This document shows, in pieces, positions 19,365-28,429 of a DNA stretch of 64,000 nt. Under the pieces are notes generated by a model. That model did no database searches. It saw only the letters and a program-made list of their open reading frames with translations, and had not been told where the DNA came from. Origin of the DNA: Azoarcus sp. PA01 (lineage in GTDB: Bacteria > Pseudomonadota > Gammaproteobacteria > Burkholderiales > Rhodocyclaceae); the NCBI GenBank assembly GCA_001274695.2, contig LARU01000004.1, positions 62,001 to 126,000 of the forward strand. Reading direction: 5' to 3'. How positions within the stretch are numbered: the stretch's first letter is position 1; every line of letters begins with the position of its first letter. A program made the position numbers and the translations under genes.

Positions 19365-20363
19365 TTGACTCGACCCCGACGACCCGGACGCGGCGCACCG
19401 GCCGCCGCCCTCGCGCTTGCGTTGGTGCTCGCGGCCGCGCCGGCGCTGGCCAAGGAGACCGGCTACGTGTTCGTCAGCAGCGAGAACGACAACGCGGTGA
19501 CGGTGCTCGACGGCAGGACCTGGCAGGTCGTGAAGACGATCGCGACCGGGGCGCGGCCGCGCGACATGCGCCTGAGTCCGGACCGCGGCACGCTCTACGT
19601 CGTCGCGAGCAAGGCCGGCCGCGTCGATGTCATCGACGTCGCGCGACTGGAGCTCACGCACAGCATCCCGGTCGGCGAGGACCCCGAGATGTTCGACGTC
19701 GGAGCCGACGGCAAGCGGATGTACGTGTCGAACGAGGAAGACGCGCGGGTCTCGGTCATCGACATCCCGGGGCGCAAGGCGGTCGCAACGATCGACGTCG
19801 GCGAGGAGCCTGAAGGGGTCAAGCTGAGCCCGGACGGGCGGCGGCTTTACGTGACGTCCGAAGTCGCGAACATGGTGCACGTGATCGACACCGCGACGCA
19901 CCGGATCGCCGCGAACGTCGTCGTCGGCAACCGGCCGCGCCGCTTCGCGATGACGCCCGACGGCGGCGAAGTGTGGGTCACGAACGAGCTCGGCGGCGCG
20001 GTGACGATCCTCGATGGCGCAAACAACGCGCTCAAAGGGACGGTCGAATTCAAGCCGAAAGGTTTTCGCGCCGACGAGGTCACGCCGGTCGGCATCGTGA
20101 TGAGCCGCGACGGCAGGACCGCTTATGTCACGCTCGGTCGCGCGAACCACGTCGCGATCGTCGAAGTCGCGAGCCGCAAGGTGACGGACTACGTGCTTGT
20201 CGGCAACCGCGCGTGGGGCGCGACGCTGAACCGCGACGAGAGCCTGCTGCTCGTCGCGAACGGGCTGTCCGACGACATTTCGGTCGTCGATACGCGCACC
20301 CGCAAAGTGCTGCGCTCGGTGCCGGTCGGGCGCGTGCCGCATACGGTCGTCGTCGATGACTGA
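19365..20363 (+). CDS. PQQ-dependent catabolism-associated YVTN beta-propeller protein
   Basis: 332 residues from a TTG start at 19365 with AAGAGGAGA upstream; this start gives a clean signal peptide (AAALALALVLAAAPALA). About seven YVTN-type repeats are seen: VFVSSENDNAVTVLD, LYVVASKAGRVDVID, MYVSNEEDARVSVID, LYVTSEVANMVHVID, VWVTNELGGAVTILD, AYVTLGRANHVAIVE and LLVANGLSDDISVVD. It is periplasmic, role unproven. It overlaps the next gene by 8 bp. Confidence 0.9.
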   Translation: MTRPRRPGRGAPAAALALALVLAAAPALAKETGYVFVSSENDNAVTVLDGRTWQVVKTIATGARPRDMRLSPDRGTLYVVASKAGRVDVIDVARLELTHSIPVGEDPEMFDVGADGKRMYVSNEEDARVSVIDIPGRKAVATIDVGEEPEGVKLSPDGRRLYVTSEVANMVHVIDTATHRIAANVVVGNRPRRFAMTPDGGEVWVTNELGGAVTILDGANNALKGTVEFKPKGFRADEVTPVGIVMSRDGRTAYVTLGRANHVAIVEVASRKVTDYVLVGNRAWGATLNRDESLLLVANGLSDDISVVDTRTRKVLRSVPVGRVPHTVVVDD

Positions 20364-21687
20364 CGGGATCGCCAGGACGGTCGGGGCGAGCGTGACGGCG
20401 TCCCGCCACATGAGCCGCAAGCGAAGCGGTTGGCGCTGCGGACGATCGATGGTCGGCTTGGCGTTCGCGCTGCTCGCGTCGTGGTCGTTCGCCGCGACGC
20501 CGTCCGCGCTGCCGAAAGCGGGGCCGAACGGCAACGACGCCACGCTGGCCGCGCCCGCTCGCGCCTCCGGCCCGGTCGCGAAAGCGCTTCGCATCGGCTT
20601 CGTCGAGCTCGAGCCGGATGCGCGCTACGATCCGCTGCGGCTGAAGTTTCGCGGCCTCGCCCAACCGCTCGGCCGGCCGTTCGCCGGCGCCGAAGTGGCG
20701 CTGCGCGAAGCGCGCTTCGTCGGTGACGCGCTCGGCGTCGGCTTCGCGCTCGAGCGCGTCGCGGCCGCCGACGCGAAAGCGCTGCTCGCGGCGATCGACA
20801 CGTTGCACAGGGACGGCGTGCAGTTCTTCCTCGTCGACGCGCCCGGCGCCGTCGTTGCCGAGCTGTCGAAAGCGCTGCGCGGGCGCGAGCTGCTGCTGTT
20901 CAACGTCTCGGCGCCGGACGACGCGCTGCGCCAGGAGCAGTGCCAGCCGAATTTGCTGCACACCTTGCCGAACCACGCGATGAATGCCGACGCGCTGGCG
21001 CAGTTCCTGGTGGCGAAGAAATGGCGTTCGGTGCTGATGCTCGAAGGGCCGCGCGCCGAGGATCGGCTCATCGCGGCGGCGTTCGAGCGGGCGGCGAAGC
21101 GCTTCGGCGTGAAGATCGTCGAGACGAAGAAATTCGTGCTCTCGAACGACCCGCGCCAGCGCGAACAGGGCAACGTCGCGCTGCTGACGGCCGGGGCGGA
21201 GCACGACGTCGTGTTCGTCGCCGACAGCGACGGCGAGTTCGCGCGCAGCGTCCCGTACCGCAGCGTGCGCGCACGACCGGTCGTCGGCGCCGAAGGTCTC
21301 GCCGCGCTGGCCTGGCACTGGTCGTGGGAGCGTCACGGCGCGCCGCAGTTGAACGCGCGGCTCGAGAAGCAAGCCGGGCGGCAGATGAGCGACTCCGACT
21401 GGGCCGCGTGGGTCGCGGTGAAGGCGATCGTCGAAGCGGTCGTGCGCACGCAGAATGCCCCGTTCGCGAAGTTGCGCGACTACCTCCGCGGCGACGAGAT
21501 CACGATCGACGGCTTCAAGGGCAACCGCCTCGACTTCCGCCCGTGGGACAACCAGCTGCGCCAGCCGATGCTGCTCGCGACGCACAACGCCGTCGTCGAA
21601 CGTGCACCGATCGCGGGCTTCCTGCATCCGGCCAACAACATGGACACGCTCGGTTTCGACCGGCGCGACAGCCGCTGTGGGTTCTGA
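20356..21687 (+). CDS. ABC substrate-binding protein of the PQQ-dependent alcohol oxidation system
   Basis: 443 residues with an N-terminal hydrophobic export segment (MVGLAFALLASWSFAA). It has a leucine-binding-protein-like fold: LRIGFVELEPDARYDPLRLK, HRDGVQFFLVDAPGAVVAEL, VLMLEGPRAEDRLIAAAFER and ending LHPANNMDTLGFD. The family accompanies ABC-2 transporters near quinoprotein alcohol dehydrogenases; the ligand is not known. It is encoded between the propeller and the permease. Confidence 0.87.
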   Translation: MTDGIARTVGASVTASRHMSRKRSGWRCGRSMVGLAFALLASWSFAATPSALPKAGPNGNDATLAAPARASGPVAKALRIGFVELEPDARYDPLRLKFRGLAQPLGRPFAGAEVALREARFVGDALGVGFALERVAAADAKALLAAIDTLHRDGVQFFLVDAPGAVVAELSKALRGRELLLFNVSAPDDALRQEQCQPNLLHTLPNHAMNADALAQFLVAKKWRSVLMLEGPRAEDRLIAAAFERAAKRFGVKIVETKKFVLSNDPRQREQGNVALLTAGAEHDVVFVADSDGEFARSVPYRSVRARPVVGAEGLAALAWHWSWERHGAPQLNARLEKQAGRQMSDSDWAAWVAVKAIVEAVVRTQNAPFAKLRDYLRGDEITIDGFKGNRLDFRPWDNQLRQPMLLATHNAVVERAPIAGFLHPANNMDTLGFDRRDSRCGF

Positions 21688-21711
21688 ACCTTCCTGTGAC
21701 GAAGGGATGCG

Positions 21712-22521
21712 ATGAGACTGTCCCATGCACTGCTCGCGCTGCAGGCGATCGCGGGACGTGAAATCGCCAAGTTCGTCCGCCAGGGCGGGCGCTTTGCGTC
21801 GGCGCTGGTGCGCCCGCTGCTGTGGCTCGTCGTGTTCGCGGCGGGCTTCCAGAACGTCTTCGGCGTGTCGATCATCCCGCCCTACGACACCTACATCCCG
21901 TACCAGGTCTATATCGTGCCGGGCCTGCTCGGCATGGTGCTGCTGTTCAACGGCATGCAATCGTCGCTGGCGATGGTCTATGACCGCGAGATGGGGATGA
22001 TGCGGCTGCTGCTGACCGCGCCGCTGCCGCGCTGGTACCTGCTGTTCGCGAAGCTTGTGGCCGGCACGCTGCTGTCGGTGCTGCAGGCGTATGTGTTCCT
22101 CGTCATCGCGGCGCTGTTTGGCGTCGATGTGCCGTGGAGCGGCTGGCTGTACGCGCTGCCGGTGCTGGTGCTGGCGGGGATGATGCTCGGCGCGTTGGGC
22201 CTGTTGCTGTCGGTGCAGGTGCGCCAGCTCGAGAACTTCGCCGGCACGATGAACTTCGTCATTTTCCCGATGTTCTTCCTGTCGCCGGCGCTGTATCCGC
22301 TGTGGAAGCTCGAGGAGTCCGGTGCCGCGGCGATTCATGCGATCGCGCAGTGGAACCCTTTCACGCATGCGGTCGAGGCGATCCGTTTTGCGCTGTACGG
22401 CCAGTTCGCCGGCACGTCGGTCGCGATCGTCGGCGGCTGCCTCGTGCTGTTCTTCATGCTCGCCGCATGGGGTTACGACCCGCAGCGCGGCATGCTGAAG
22501 AAAAGCGCTAAAACTGCGTGA
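21712..22521 (+). CDS. ABC-2 type permease, PedC-like
   Basis: 269 residues, six membrane segments typical of ABC-2 exporters (LLWLVVFAAGFQNVFGV, GLLGMVLLFNGMQSSLAMVY, LLSVLQAYVFLVIAALFGV, GMMLGALGLLLSVQV, FVIFPMFFLSPALYPLW, VAIVGGCLVLFFMLAAWGY). It works with the ATPase encoded at 18.5 kb. The PedC name refers to the P. putida phenylethanol system. It is the last gene of the run. Confidence 0.88.
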   Translation: MRLSHALLALQAIAGREIAKFVRQGGRFASALVRPLLWLVVFAAGFQNVFGVSIIPPYDTYIPYQVYIVPGLLGMVLLFNGMQSSLAMVYDREMGMMRLLLTAPLPRWYLLFAKLVAGTLLSVLQAYVFLVIAALFGVDVPWSGWLYALPVLVLAGMMLGALGLLLSVQVRQLENFAGTMNFVIFPMFFLSPALYPLWKLEESGAAAIHAIAQWNPFTHAVEAIRFALYGQFAGTSVAIVGGCLVLFFMLAAWGYDPQRGMLKKSAKTA

Positions 22522-22623
22522 CGGGAACTGGACGGGAACTGTTCAGCGACAACTGTTCAAGCCCGATGCAAGGTGTTCAAAAATGGAGCACCTTGCATCG
22601 TGGCTCAAATGATTTTCCGGCTT

Positions 22624-23466
22624 TCACGGCGACTGGTGCGTCACGCCGTGCGCGGCAAAAATGCGGCCGAGTTCGCCGGACCTGTGCAGTTCGGCGATTG
22701 CGCTCGCCAGCGCGGCGGCCAGTTCGCGGCTCTCGGCTTTCACCGCCATGCCGAGCGGCCACGTGCTGACGCGCATCTCGGGCAGCGCGAGCGCATCGAG
22801 CTCGAACCGTCCGCGCTCCGGCAGTGCCGCTTCGAGCTGGCTGCGCGGCGCGAGCACCGCGCTGACTTCGCCTCGCGTCATCGCGGCGGTGGCGTCCGCG
22901 ACGCTGCGAAAATGCACGACGTTGTCGCGCAGCCGGCCGTTCAGCACGTTCAGCAGGAAGTCGCTCGCGTGCGTGTCGAGCTCGGCGCCAATCTTCTCGC
23001 GCGTGAATACTTCGAGCGCGTTCGCGGCGGAACCGGCGGGCAGCGGCACGCGCGCGCCATCGCGTGCCAGCGCCATCGTCTCGCGGTGGTACGGCGCGAT
23101 GATCTGCACCTTGTCGTTGCGCGCGGCGAACTGCGCGTCGACGGGGACGTGCATCATCACGTCGGCAGGGCGGGTGCCGAGGTAGTGGCCACGCCACACC
23201 ATGTTGCGCAGGTCGTCGTTCATGTCCTCGTCGGCCGCGAACTGCACGAACTCGGCGCGCAGGCCGAGCCGTTCGGCGAGCGCCTGCGCGACGGCGACGT
23301 CGATGCCCTTGCCGCGGGCCGAATACGGGGCGAAGTCCGCATACACCGCAATGCGCAGCGTGTCTGCCTGCTGCAACTCGAGCTGGGCGACCGCGTGGGT
23401 CGGCAGCAGCGTGCCGGCAAGCAGCGCGCCTGCGGCGAGCAGGAAGCGACGCCGCTCACTCCTCAC
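22624..23466 (-). CDS. Quinoprotein-associated periplasmic binding protein (MoxJ/XoxJ-like)
   Basis: 280 residues from a GTG at 23466 that overlaps the pedF stop by 11 bp. It has an RRRFLLAAGALLAG signal, then a solute-binding-protein class 3 fold: LRIAVYADFAPYSARGKGID, VDVAVAQALAERLGL, VMMHVPVDAQFAARNDKV, IAPYHRETMALARD. Proteins of this type (MxaJ/XoxJ relatives) are encoded with PQQ alcohol dehydrogenases and are thought to assist enzyme maturation rather than transport. Co-transcription with pedF supports that. Confidence 0.87.
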   Translation of the reverse strand: MRSERRRFLLAAGALLAGTLLPTHAVAQLELQQADTLRIAVYADFAPYSARGKGIDVAVAQALAERLGLRAEFVQFAADEDMNDDLRNMVWRGHYLGTRPADVMMHVPVDAQFAARNDKVQIIAPYHRETMALARDGARVPLPAGSAANALEVFTREKIGAELDTHASDFLLNVLNGRLRDNVVHFRSVADATAAMTRGEVSAVLAPRSQLEAALPERGRFELDALALPEMRVSTWPLGMAVKAESRELAAALASAIAELHRSGELGRIFAAHGVTHQSP

Positions 23467-23902
23467 GGACCGTCTCCAGCCACGCGCGGATCGCCCACAT
23501 CGCCTCCTGCGACAGCGTGCCCTCGAACGGCGGCATATATACGGCGCCGTTGCGCGTGACGCCGTTGCGCACCCGGCCGATGAAGTATTCGTCGGTTTCC
23601 GGTTCGAGGTCGAGCAGGCGCAGATCGGGTGCGATGCCGCCCGAGACGGCGCCGAGGCCGTGGCAGCGGGCGCAGTTCTGGGTGTACGCCGAATCGCCGA
23701 TGCGGATTGCTTCCTTGTCACCGCGGTAAGGATTGACCGTCTGCCAGTCTTCGCCGAGCTGCTTCAACGACGACGTATCGACTGCCTGCGGCGTCACGTC
23801 GCCGTGTGCGTGCGCAACTCCTGCGGTGGCCGCGAACGCAAACGCTGCCGTGAATGCTCCGACTCGCAGTCCGCGCGCCAGGGTCTCCTTGTAATTGTGC
23901 AT
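23456..23902 (-). CDS. pedF: Cytochrome c-550 PedF
   Basis: 148 residues. A signal peptide (VGAFTAAFAFAATAGVAHA) is followed by a single c-type haem site CARCH near residue 77, and a distal Met is available in VYMPPFEG. It is the likely periplasmic electron acceptor of the quinoprotein alcohol dehydrogenase encoded at 33.1 kb. The ATG at 23902 has an AGGACGGTGG sequence upstream. A sigma-54 promoter lies 73-88 bp before the start. Confidence 0.9.
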   Translation of the reverse strand: MHNYKETLARGLRVGAFTAAFAFAATAGVAHAHGDVTPQAVDTSSLKQLGEDWQTVNPYRGDKEAIRIGDSAYTQNCARCHGLGAVSGGIAPDLRLLDLEPETDEYFIGRVRNGVTRNGAVYMPPFEGTLSQEAMWAIRAWLETVREE

Positions 23903-23974
23903 TTCCACCGTCCTGTTTCCTTATGGCTGAAGTGATTCGGATCATACTGCCGTCGGTGCGGCATGACCTGTTAC

Positions 23975-23990
23975 TGCAAGGCCTGTGCCA
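23975..23990 (-). promoter_or_regulatory. Sigma-54 promoter of pedF
   Basis: On the minus strand TGGCACA-GGCC-TTGCA, an almost perfect -24/-12 element, reading toward pedF. Confidence 0.85.
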
Positions 23991-24058
23991 CTCTCGCAGC
24001 TGCCTTGCCAACTGCCCCGCCCCCGGCCGCAAACCGCACGGCGACTGGAAGAATGCAA

Positions 24059-24074
24059 TGGCATGAAGGTTGCT
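24059..24074 (+). promoter_or_regulatory. Sigma-54 promoter upstream of the AcoR-family gene
   Basis: TGGCATG-AAGG-TTGCT on the plus strand, divergent from the pedF promoter and 124 bp before the regulator ATG. It suggests the regulator is itself sigma-54 dependent, possibly autoactivated. Confidence 0.8.
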
Positions 24075-24197
24075 AACCATGTTTCACGCTGCTGTGAAGC
24101 TGCTTGCTTCAAGGTGGGGCAGGTGCTACTTTTTGGCGCACAGGGGCGCTCATAAAAAACATGCCTCGTACGGCGGGCGGGACAGGAGGAGGAGACG

Positions 24198-26209
24198 ATG
24201 GTATTGCCGCAATTGCGGGACCGGCGTGACAACGCGCTGGTCGACGCGCGCCGGTTTTTCTTCGAGCATGGCGAAGTGCCCGAGTCGGGGCTTGCGCCGC
24301 CGCTGCTGCGTTCCTGGCAGCGCTGCCGCTCGACCGGACTGGATCACCTCAACAAGCATTCCTCTGATCCGGAAGGTCGCGCCGGGCTGTCCGAAGCGCG
24401 CGAGCGCAGCGCACAGCTGCTGGAGCACGCCGGCGGGATCATGGAGCACGTCTTCGAGCAGATCCGCGCCTCCGGCAGCATGGTGATCCTCGCCGACATC
24501 CACGGCATGATCCTTCATTGTCTCGGCGACGCCGATTTCCTCGGCCGCGCGCAACGCGTCGCGCTGCAGCCGGGCTCTTCGTGGGACGAAGCGGAGCGCG
24601 GCACGAACGCGATCGGCACCGCGATCGTGGAACGTACACCTGTCGAAGTTCTCGGCGCCGAGCACTATCTCGAACGGAACGGCTTCCTGACCTGCAGCGC
24701 ATCGCCGGTGTTCGATGCGCGCGGGCAACTGGCCGGCGTGCTCGACATTTCGGGCGACTACCGCAGCCAGCAGCGGCATACGCTCGGCCTCGTACGGCTG
24801 TCGGTGGAACTGCTCGAAAAGCGGCTGTTCGAGGCGGAATTCGCGAGGGAGATCCAGATCGCGTTCCATTCGCGGCCGGAATACGTCGGCAGTCTGCAGG
24901 AAGGAGCGCTCGCGGTCGGCGAGGACGGCCGGCTCCTCGGTGCCAACCCGGTCGCGCGGGAAGCGCTGGGGCTGGGCGTCGGATTTGTTCCGGCGCCGGT
25001 TTTCAACAACTTGTTCAGGCTCGGTCTGGGGCAGGTGCTCGACCGCGCGGCGAGCGCCGGCGACGCGTTGCTGATGCTCGAGATGCGGCGCGGCGACACG
25101 GTGTACGCCCGCGTGCGCGTGCCACGCGGGCCGCGCACTGCAGTTCCCGCCACCGGACTCGCGGACCGCGCCGCCGAGCCGCGGCGCACGGTGCCGAAAG
25201 CGGGCGAGGCGGGCGGCAACGCGATCACGCTCGAGTGCCTCGCGACCGGCGACGAGCGGCTGCAGCTCGCACTCGATCGGGCGCGCCGGGTGCAGGGCAA
25301 GGACATTCCGCTGCTGATCCAGGGCGAATCGGGTGTCGGCAAGGAACTCTTCGCGCGAGCTTTCCACAACAGCGGAACGCGGCGCGACGGCCCGTTCGTC
25401 GCGCTGAACTGTGCGGCGATTCCCGAGAACCTGATCGAATCCGAACTGTTCGGCTACATCGGCGGCGCTTTCACCGGCGCGCGCCGGGAGGGGCGGTCGG
25501 CAAGATCCAGCAGGCGCACGGCGGCACGCTGTTCCTCGACGAAATCGGCGACATGCCGCTCGGCATGCAGGCGCGGCTGCTGCGCGTGCTGCAGGAACGC
25601 TGCGTATCGCCGATCGGCTCGCTCAAGACGACGCCGGTCGACCTGTCGCTGGTCTGCGCGACGCACCGCATGTTGCGCGACGCGGTGAAACAGGGGCTGT
25701 TCCGCGAGGACCTCTATTACCGCGTCAACAGCCTCACCGTGACGCTGCCGCCGCTGCGCGAGCGCACCGACATCCGCTCGATCGTGACGAAGATTCTCGC
25801 CGCCGAGGCCGAGGCGAGCGGCGCGCGCGCAGCGGCGATCACGATCAGCGGCGAGGTCATGGACTTCTTCGAACGTTACGCCTGGCCGGGCAACGTGCGG
25901 CAGCTGCAGAACGTGATCCGGGTCGCGGTCGCGCTGCTCGACGACGAGTCCGAGATACGGCCGGTGCATCTGCCCGAGGAATTGTTCGGCATCGACGGGG
26001 ACGGCGAGCACGAAGAGCGCTCGGGGCGGGCCGCTGAGCCGCCCCCCCGGACGGCTGTCGGCGGCAACGTCGTGCGCAGTCTCGACGAAATCGAACTCGA
26101 CGCGGTCGCGACCGTGATGCGCGAGGTGGGCGGCAACGTCTCGGCCGCGGCACGCCGCTTGGGCGTCAGCCGCAACACGTTGTATCGCAAGCTCGGGCGG
26201 ATGAGCTGA
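24198..26209 (+). pseudogene. AcoR-family sigma-54-dependent activator, interrupted by one frameshift
   Basis: Joining both frames gives about 670 residues, the normal AcoR length. The first frame (to about 25490) holds the GAF domain, Walker [12 protein letters not shown] and GAFTGA (in [13 protein letters not shown]). After a GGGG run at 25490-25493 the match continues in the -1 frame: [36 protein letters not shown] and a C-terminal Fis helix (GGNVSAAARRLGVSRNTLYRKL). One extra G would restore the protein. The cause may be a real mutation, a sequencing error in a G run, or less likely programmed slippage. It would be the natural activator of the surrounding sigma-54 promoters. GGAGGAGGAG precedes the ATG. 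Confidence 0.88.
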
Positions 26210-26213
26210 GCGT

Positions 26214-28364
26214 TCAGAATCGATAGCTCGCCCGCACCCCGGCGTACCAGCTGCGCTCCGGCCCGGGTTCGTAGAACCGGCCGTTGCCGTCGCCGACGAT
26301 CACCGAAGCGATGTGCTCGCGGTCGAACAGGTTGTCGAGCCGCAGCATCTCGTTGAACGTCCATGGGCCGGATTTCTGTTCCGCGGTGAAGCGCAGGTTC
26401 ACCAGCGCGTGGCCCGGTGCGGCGCGCTCGAAGTTGGTATCCTCGACGTACACCTTGCTGCGATAGAGTGCCTCGAGTGCCGTCGCGACTCCGTCGACGG
26501 GAGTCCATTCGAGTTCGGCGTAAGCCGACAGCGCAGGAATGCCGGGCAGGCGCCTGCCATCGGCGATCGTCTTCGCCGCCGCGCCGCTGCCGGTCACGAA
26601 AGTTTCGTCGTAGATCGCCTGCAGCCGCGTCACCGTGACCCGGCCGCGCCAGTTGCGCGACAACTCGCTGTCGAGCGCGAGCTCGACGCCTCGGCGCAGC
26701 GTCGTGCCGGCATTCTTGAACACGGTGCGCCCGCCGGAGCTGCTCTCGACGACCAGTTCGTCGTCGGTGCGCACCTGGAACAGCGCAGCGTTGAGCCGCG
26801 TGTTGTCGCCGACGAAAGCTTTGACGCCCAGTTCGAGCTGCGTGCTGGTCGCAGGTTCGAGGCCGAAATTGAAGCCGGCGGCGCCGCCCGCGCCCGAATA
26901 CGCGAGTTCGGTCATCGTCGGGGTCTCGAAGCCACGCGCGGCGCTGCCGTAAAAGTTCAGCGCCGGGCTCAGCTTGTAGACGACGCCGAGCGCCGGAGTC
27001 GTCTCGCGGAAAGTCAGCTCGCCGCTGTCGTCGCCGTTCGCGAGGTAGTCGTCATCGACGTCGAACTTCACGCGGCTGTGGCGCAGCCCCGCGGTCCATT
27101 GCCACGCCCCCTGTTCCCAGGTCGTCTGCACGTACGGATCGATGCTCGTGACCGTGTCCGTCTCGTCGCGGCGCAGCCGGCCTTTGACGCCGAGCGTCGT
27201 GCCGACGAAGTTCTCGAAGCCCTGGCGGTCGTCCTCGGAGCGGTCGAGGTCGAGGCCCGCGGTGAACGTCAGCTTGCCCGCTCCGAGCTCGCGGCGGCCG
27301 ATCCAGCGTGCGCCGACGCCGTGGAAGTCGCGGTCGAAATCGATGACGCCGCCGGAATGCCGCGGGTTCGCTTGCGGGCCGGCCGGGATCGACTGGTATT
27401 GCGTCACGCTGCGCTGCCCGGCATACGCGACCAGCTGCAGACGGTCGTCGCCGAAGCGCCGCTCGTAAGTCGCGCCGCCCTGAAAGTGGTCGATGCGCTT
27501 GCGCGTATCGAATAGTTCGGCGACCGGTTCGGCGGCGCGCGGGTCGCGCCGGTAGGTGGCCCACGTCAGGCCCAGCGGGTCTTCGGTGTCGGGCTGACGC
27601 AGGCCGCTTGCCGTCAGTGTCAGCCGGCTGTCGGCGTCCGGCGTGAAGTTCAGCTTCGCGAACGCCTGCTCGCGCGTCGCCGCGCTGTGGTCTCGATAGC
27701 CGTCGGTGTCGAAGCGCGACGCATCGAGCAGGTAGCCGACGCCGTCCTTCTCGCCTTCGCTGCCAACTCCGATCCGGGTCGTGCCCCAGGCGCCGGCGAG
27801 GGCGCCGCCGCGCACGCTCGGCGCGCCTTTCGGGTCGCGCGAAAAAAGCTGGATCACGCCGCCGGCGTGGTTGCCGTAGATCGTCGAGAACGGTCCCCGC
27901 AGCACTTCGATGCGCTCGGCGACGTCGAGATTGAACGTCGCCGCCTGGCCCTGGCCGTCGGGATTGCTCGCCGGGATGCCGTCGGCGATGAGCTTCACGC
28001 CGCGCACGCCAAACGCGGAGCGCGCGCCGAAGCCGCGGATCGAGATCTGCAGGTCCTGGGCGTAGTTCTGGCGGTTCTGCACGACGAGTCCGGGAATGCC
28101 GGCGAGCGCTTCGGAGGCGTTGACGCCCGGATTGCCGGCCTGCACCTTGGCCATATCCACGACATCGACCGAGAACGGCAGATCGAAGCTCTCGGTCTCG
28201 ACGCGGCTGCCGGTGACGACGACCGGATTCAGGACCGGCGCCGGATCGGCAGCGAAAACCGGCGCTGAACCGATGCTGGCGAGGCCGGAGAGCAGTGCGA
28301 GCGCGACACGACGCAAGCGGGGGCGGGGCGTGTCGCGATTGGACGTCGAAGAAGGGCGATTCAT
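26214..28364 (-). CDS. pqqU: TonB-dependent receptor resembling the PQQ receptor PqqU (YncD)
   Basis: 716 residues: signal peptide, plug domain (residues about 45-160) and 22-strand barrel ending in F. Stretches recalled as nearly identical in E. coli YncD/PqqU include VQNRQNYAQDLQISIRGFG, DGIPASNPDGQGQ, LRGFETPT-like RGFETPTMTEL and VESSSGGRTVFKNAG. YncD imports pyrroloquinoline quinone. Its place 65 bp after the NosR-like gene, inside a quinoprotein locus, fits PQQ capture for the alcohol dehydrogenase. No pqq biosynthesis gene is in the window. Confidence 0.85.
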   Translation of the reverse strand: MNRPSSTSNRDTPRPRLRRVALALLSGLASIGSAPVFAADPAPVLNPVVVTGSRVETESFDLPFSVDVVDMAKVQAGNPGVNASEALAGIPGLVVQNRQNYAQDLQISIRGFGARSAFGVRGVKLIADGIPASNPDGQGQAATFNLDVAERIEVLRGPFSTIYGNHAGGVIQLFSRDPKGAPSVRGGALAGAWGTTRIGVGSEGEKDGVGYLLDASRFDTDGYRDHSAATREQAFAKLNFTPDADSRLTLTASGLRQPDTEDPLGLTWATYRRDPRAAEPVAELFDTRKRIDHFQGGATYERRFGDDRLQLVAYAGQRSVTQYQSIPAGPQANPRHSGGVIDFDRDFHGVGARWIGRRELGAGKLTFTAGLDLDRSEDDRQGFENFVGTTLGVKGRLRRDETDTVTSIDPYVQTTWEQGAWQWTAGLRHSRVKFDVDDDYLANGDDSGELTFRETTPALGVVYKLSPALNFYGSAARGFETPTMTELAYSGAGGAAGFNFGLEPATSTQLELGVKAFVGDNTRLNAALFQVRTDDELVVESSSGGRTVFKNAGTTLRRGVELALDSELSRNWRGRVTVTRLQAIYDETFVTGSGAAAKTIADGRRLPGIPALSAYAELEWTPVDGVATALEALYRSKVYVEDTNFERAAPGHALVNLRFTAEQKSGPWTFNEMLRLDNLFDREHIASVIVGDGNGRFYEPGPERSWYAGVRASYRF

Positions 28365-28429
28365 CGGGCGGTGTCCTGTCAGGGGATCGATTGTCCGGGC
28401 GTTGGAGGTCAAGTGTACGGGTGCGGCCG

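Noticed and set aside
20128..22368. 746-residue minus-strand frame opposite propeller, binding protein and PedC-like genes
   Set aside because: Shadow of three recognised genes; no start signal or domain.
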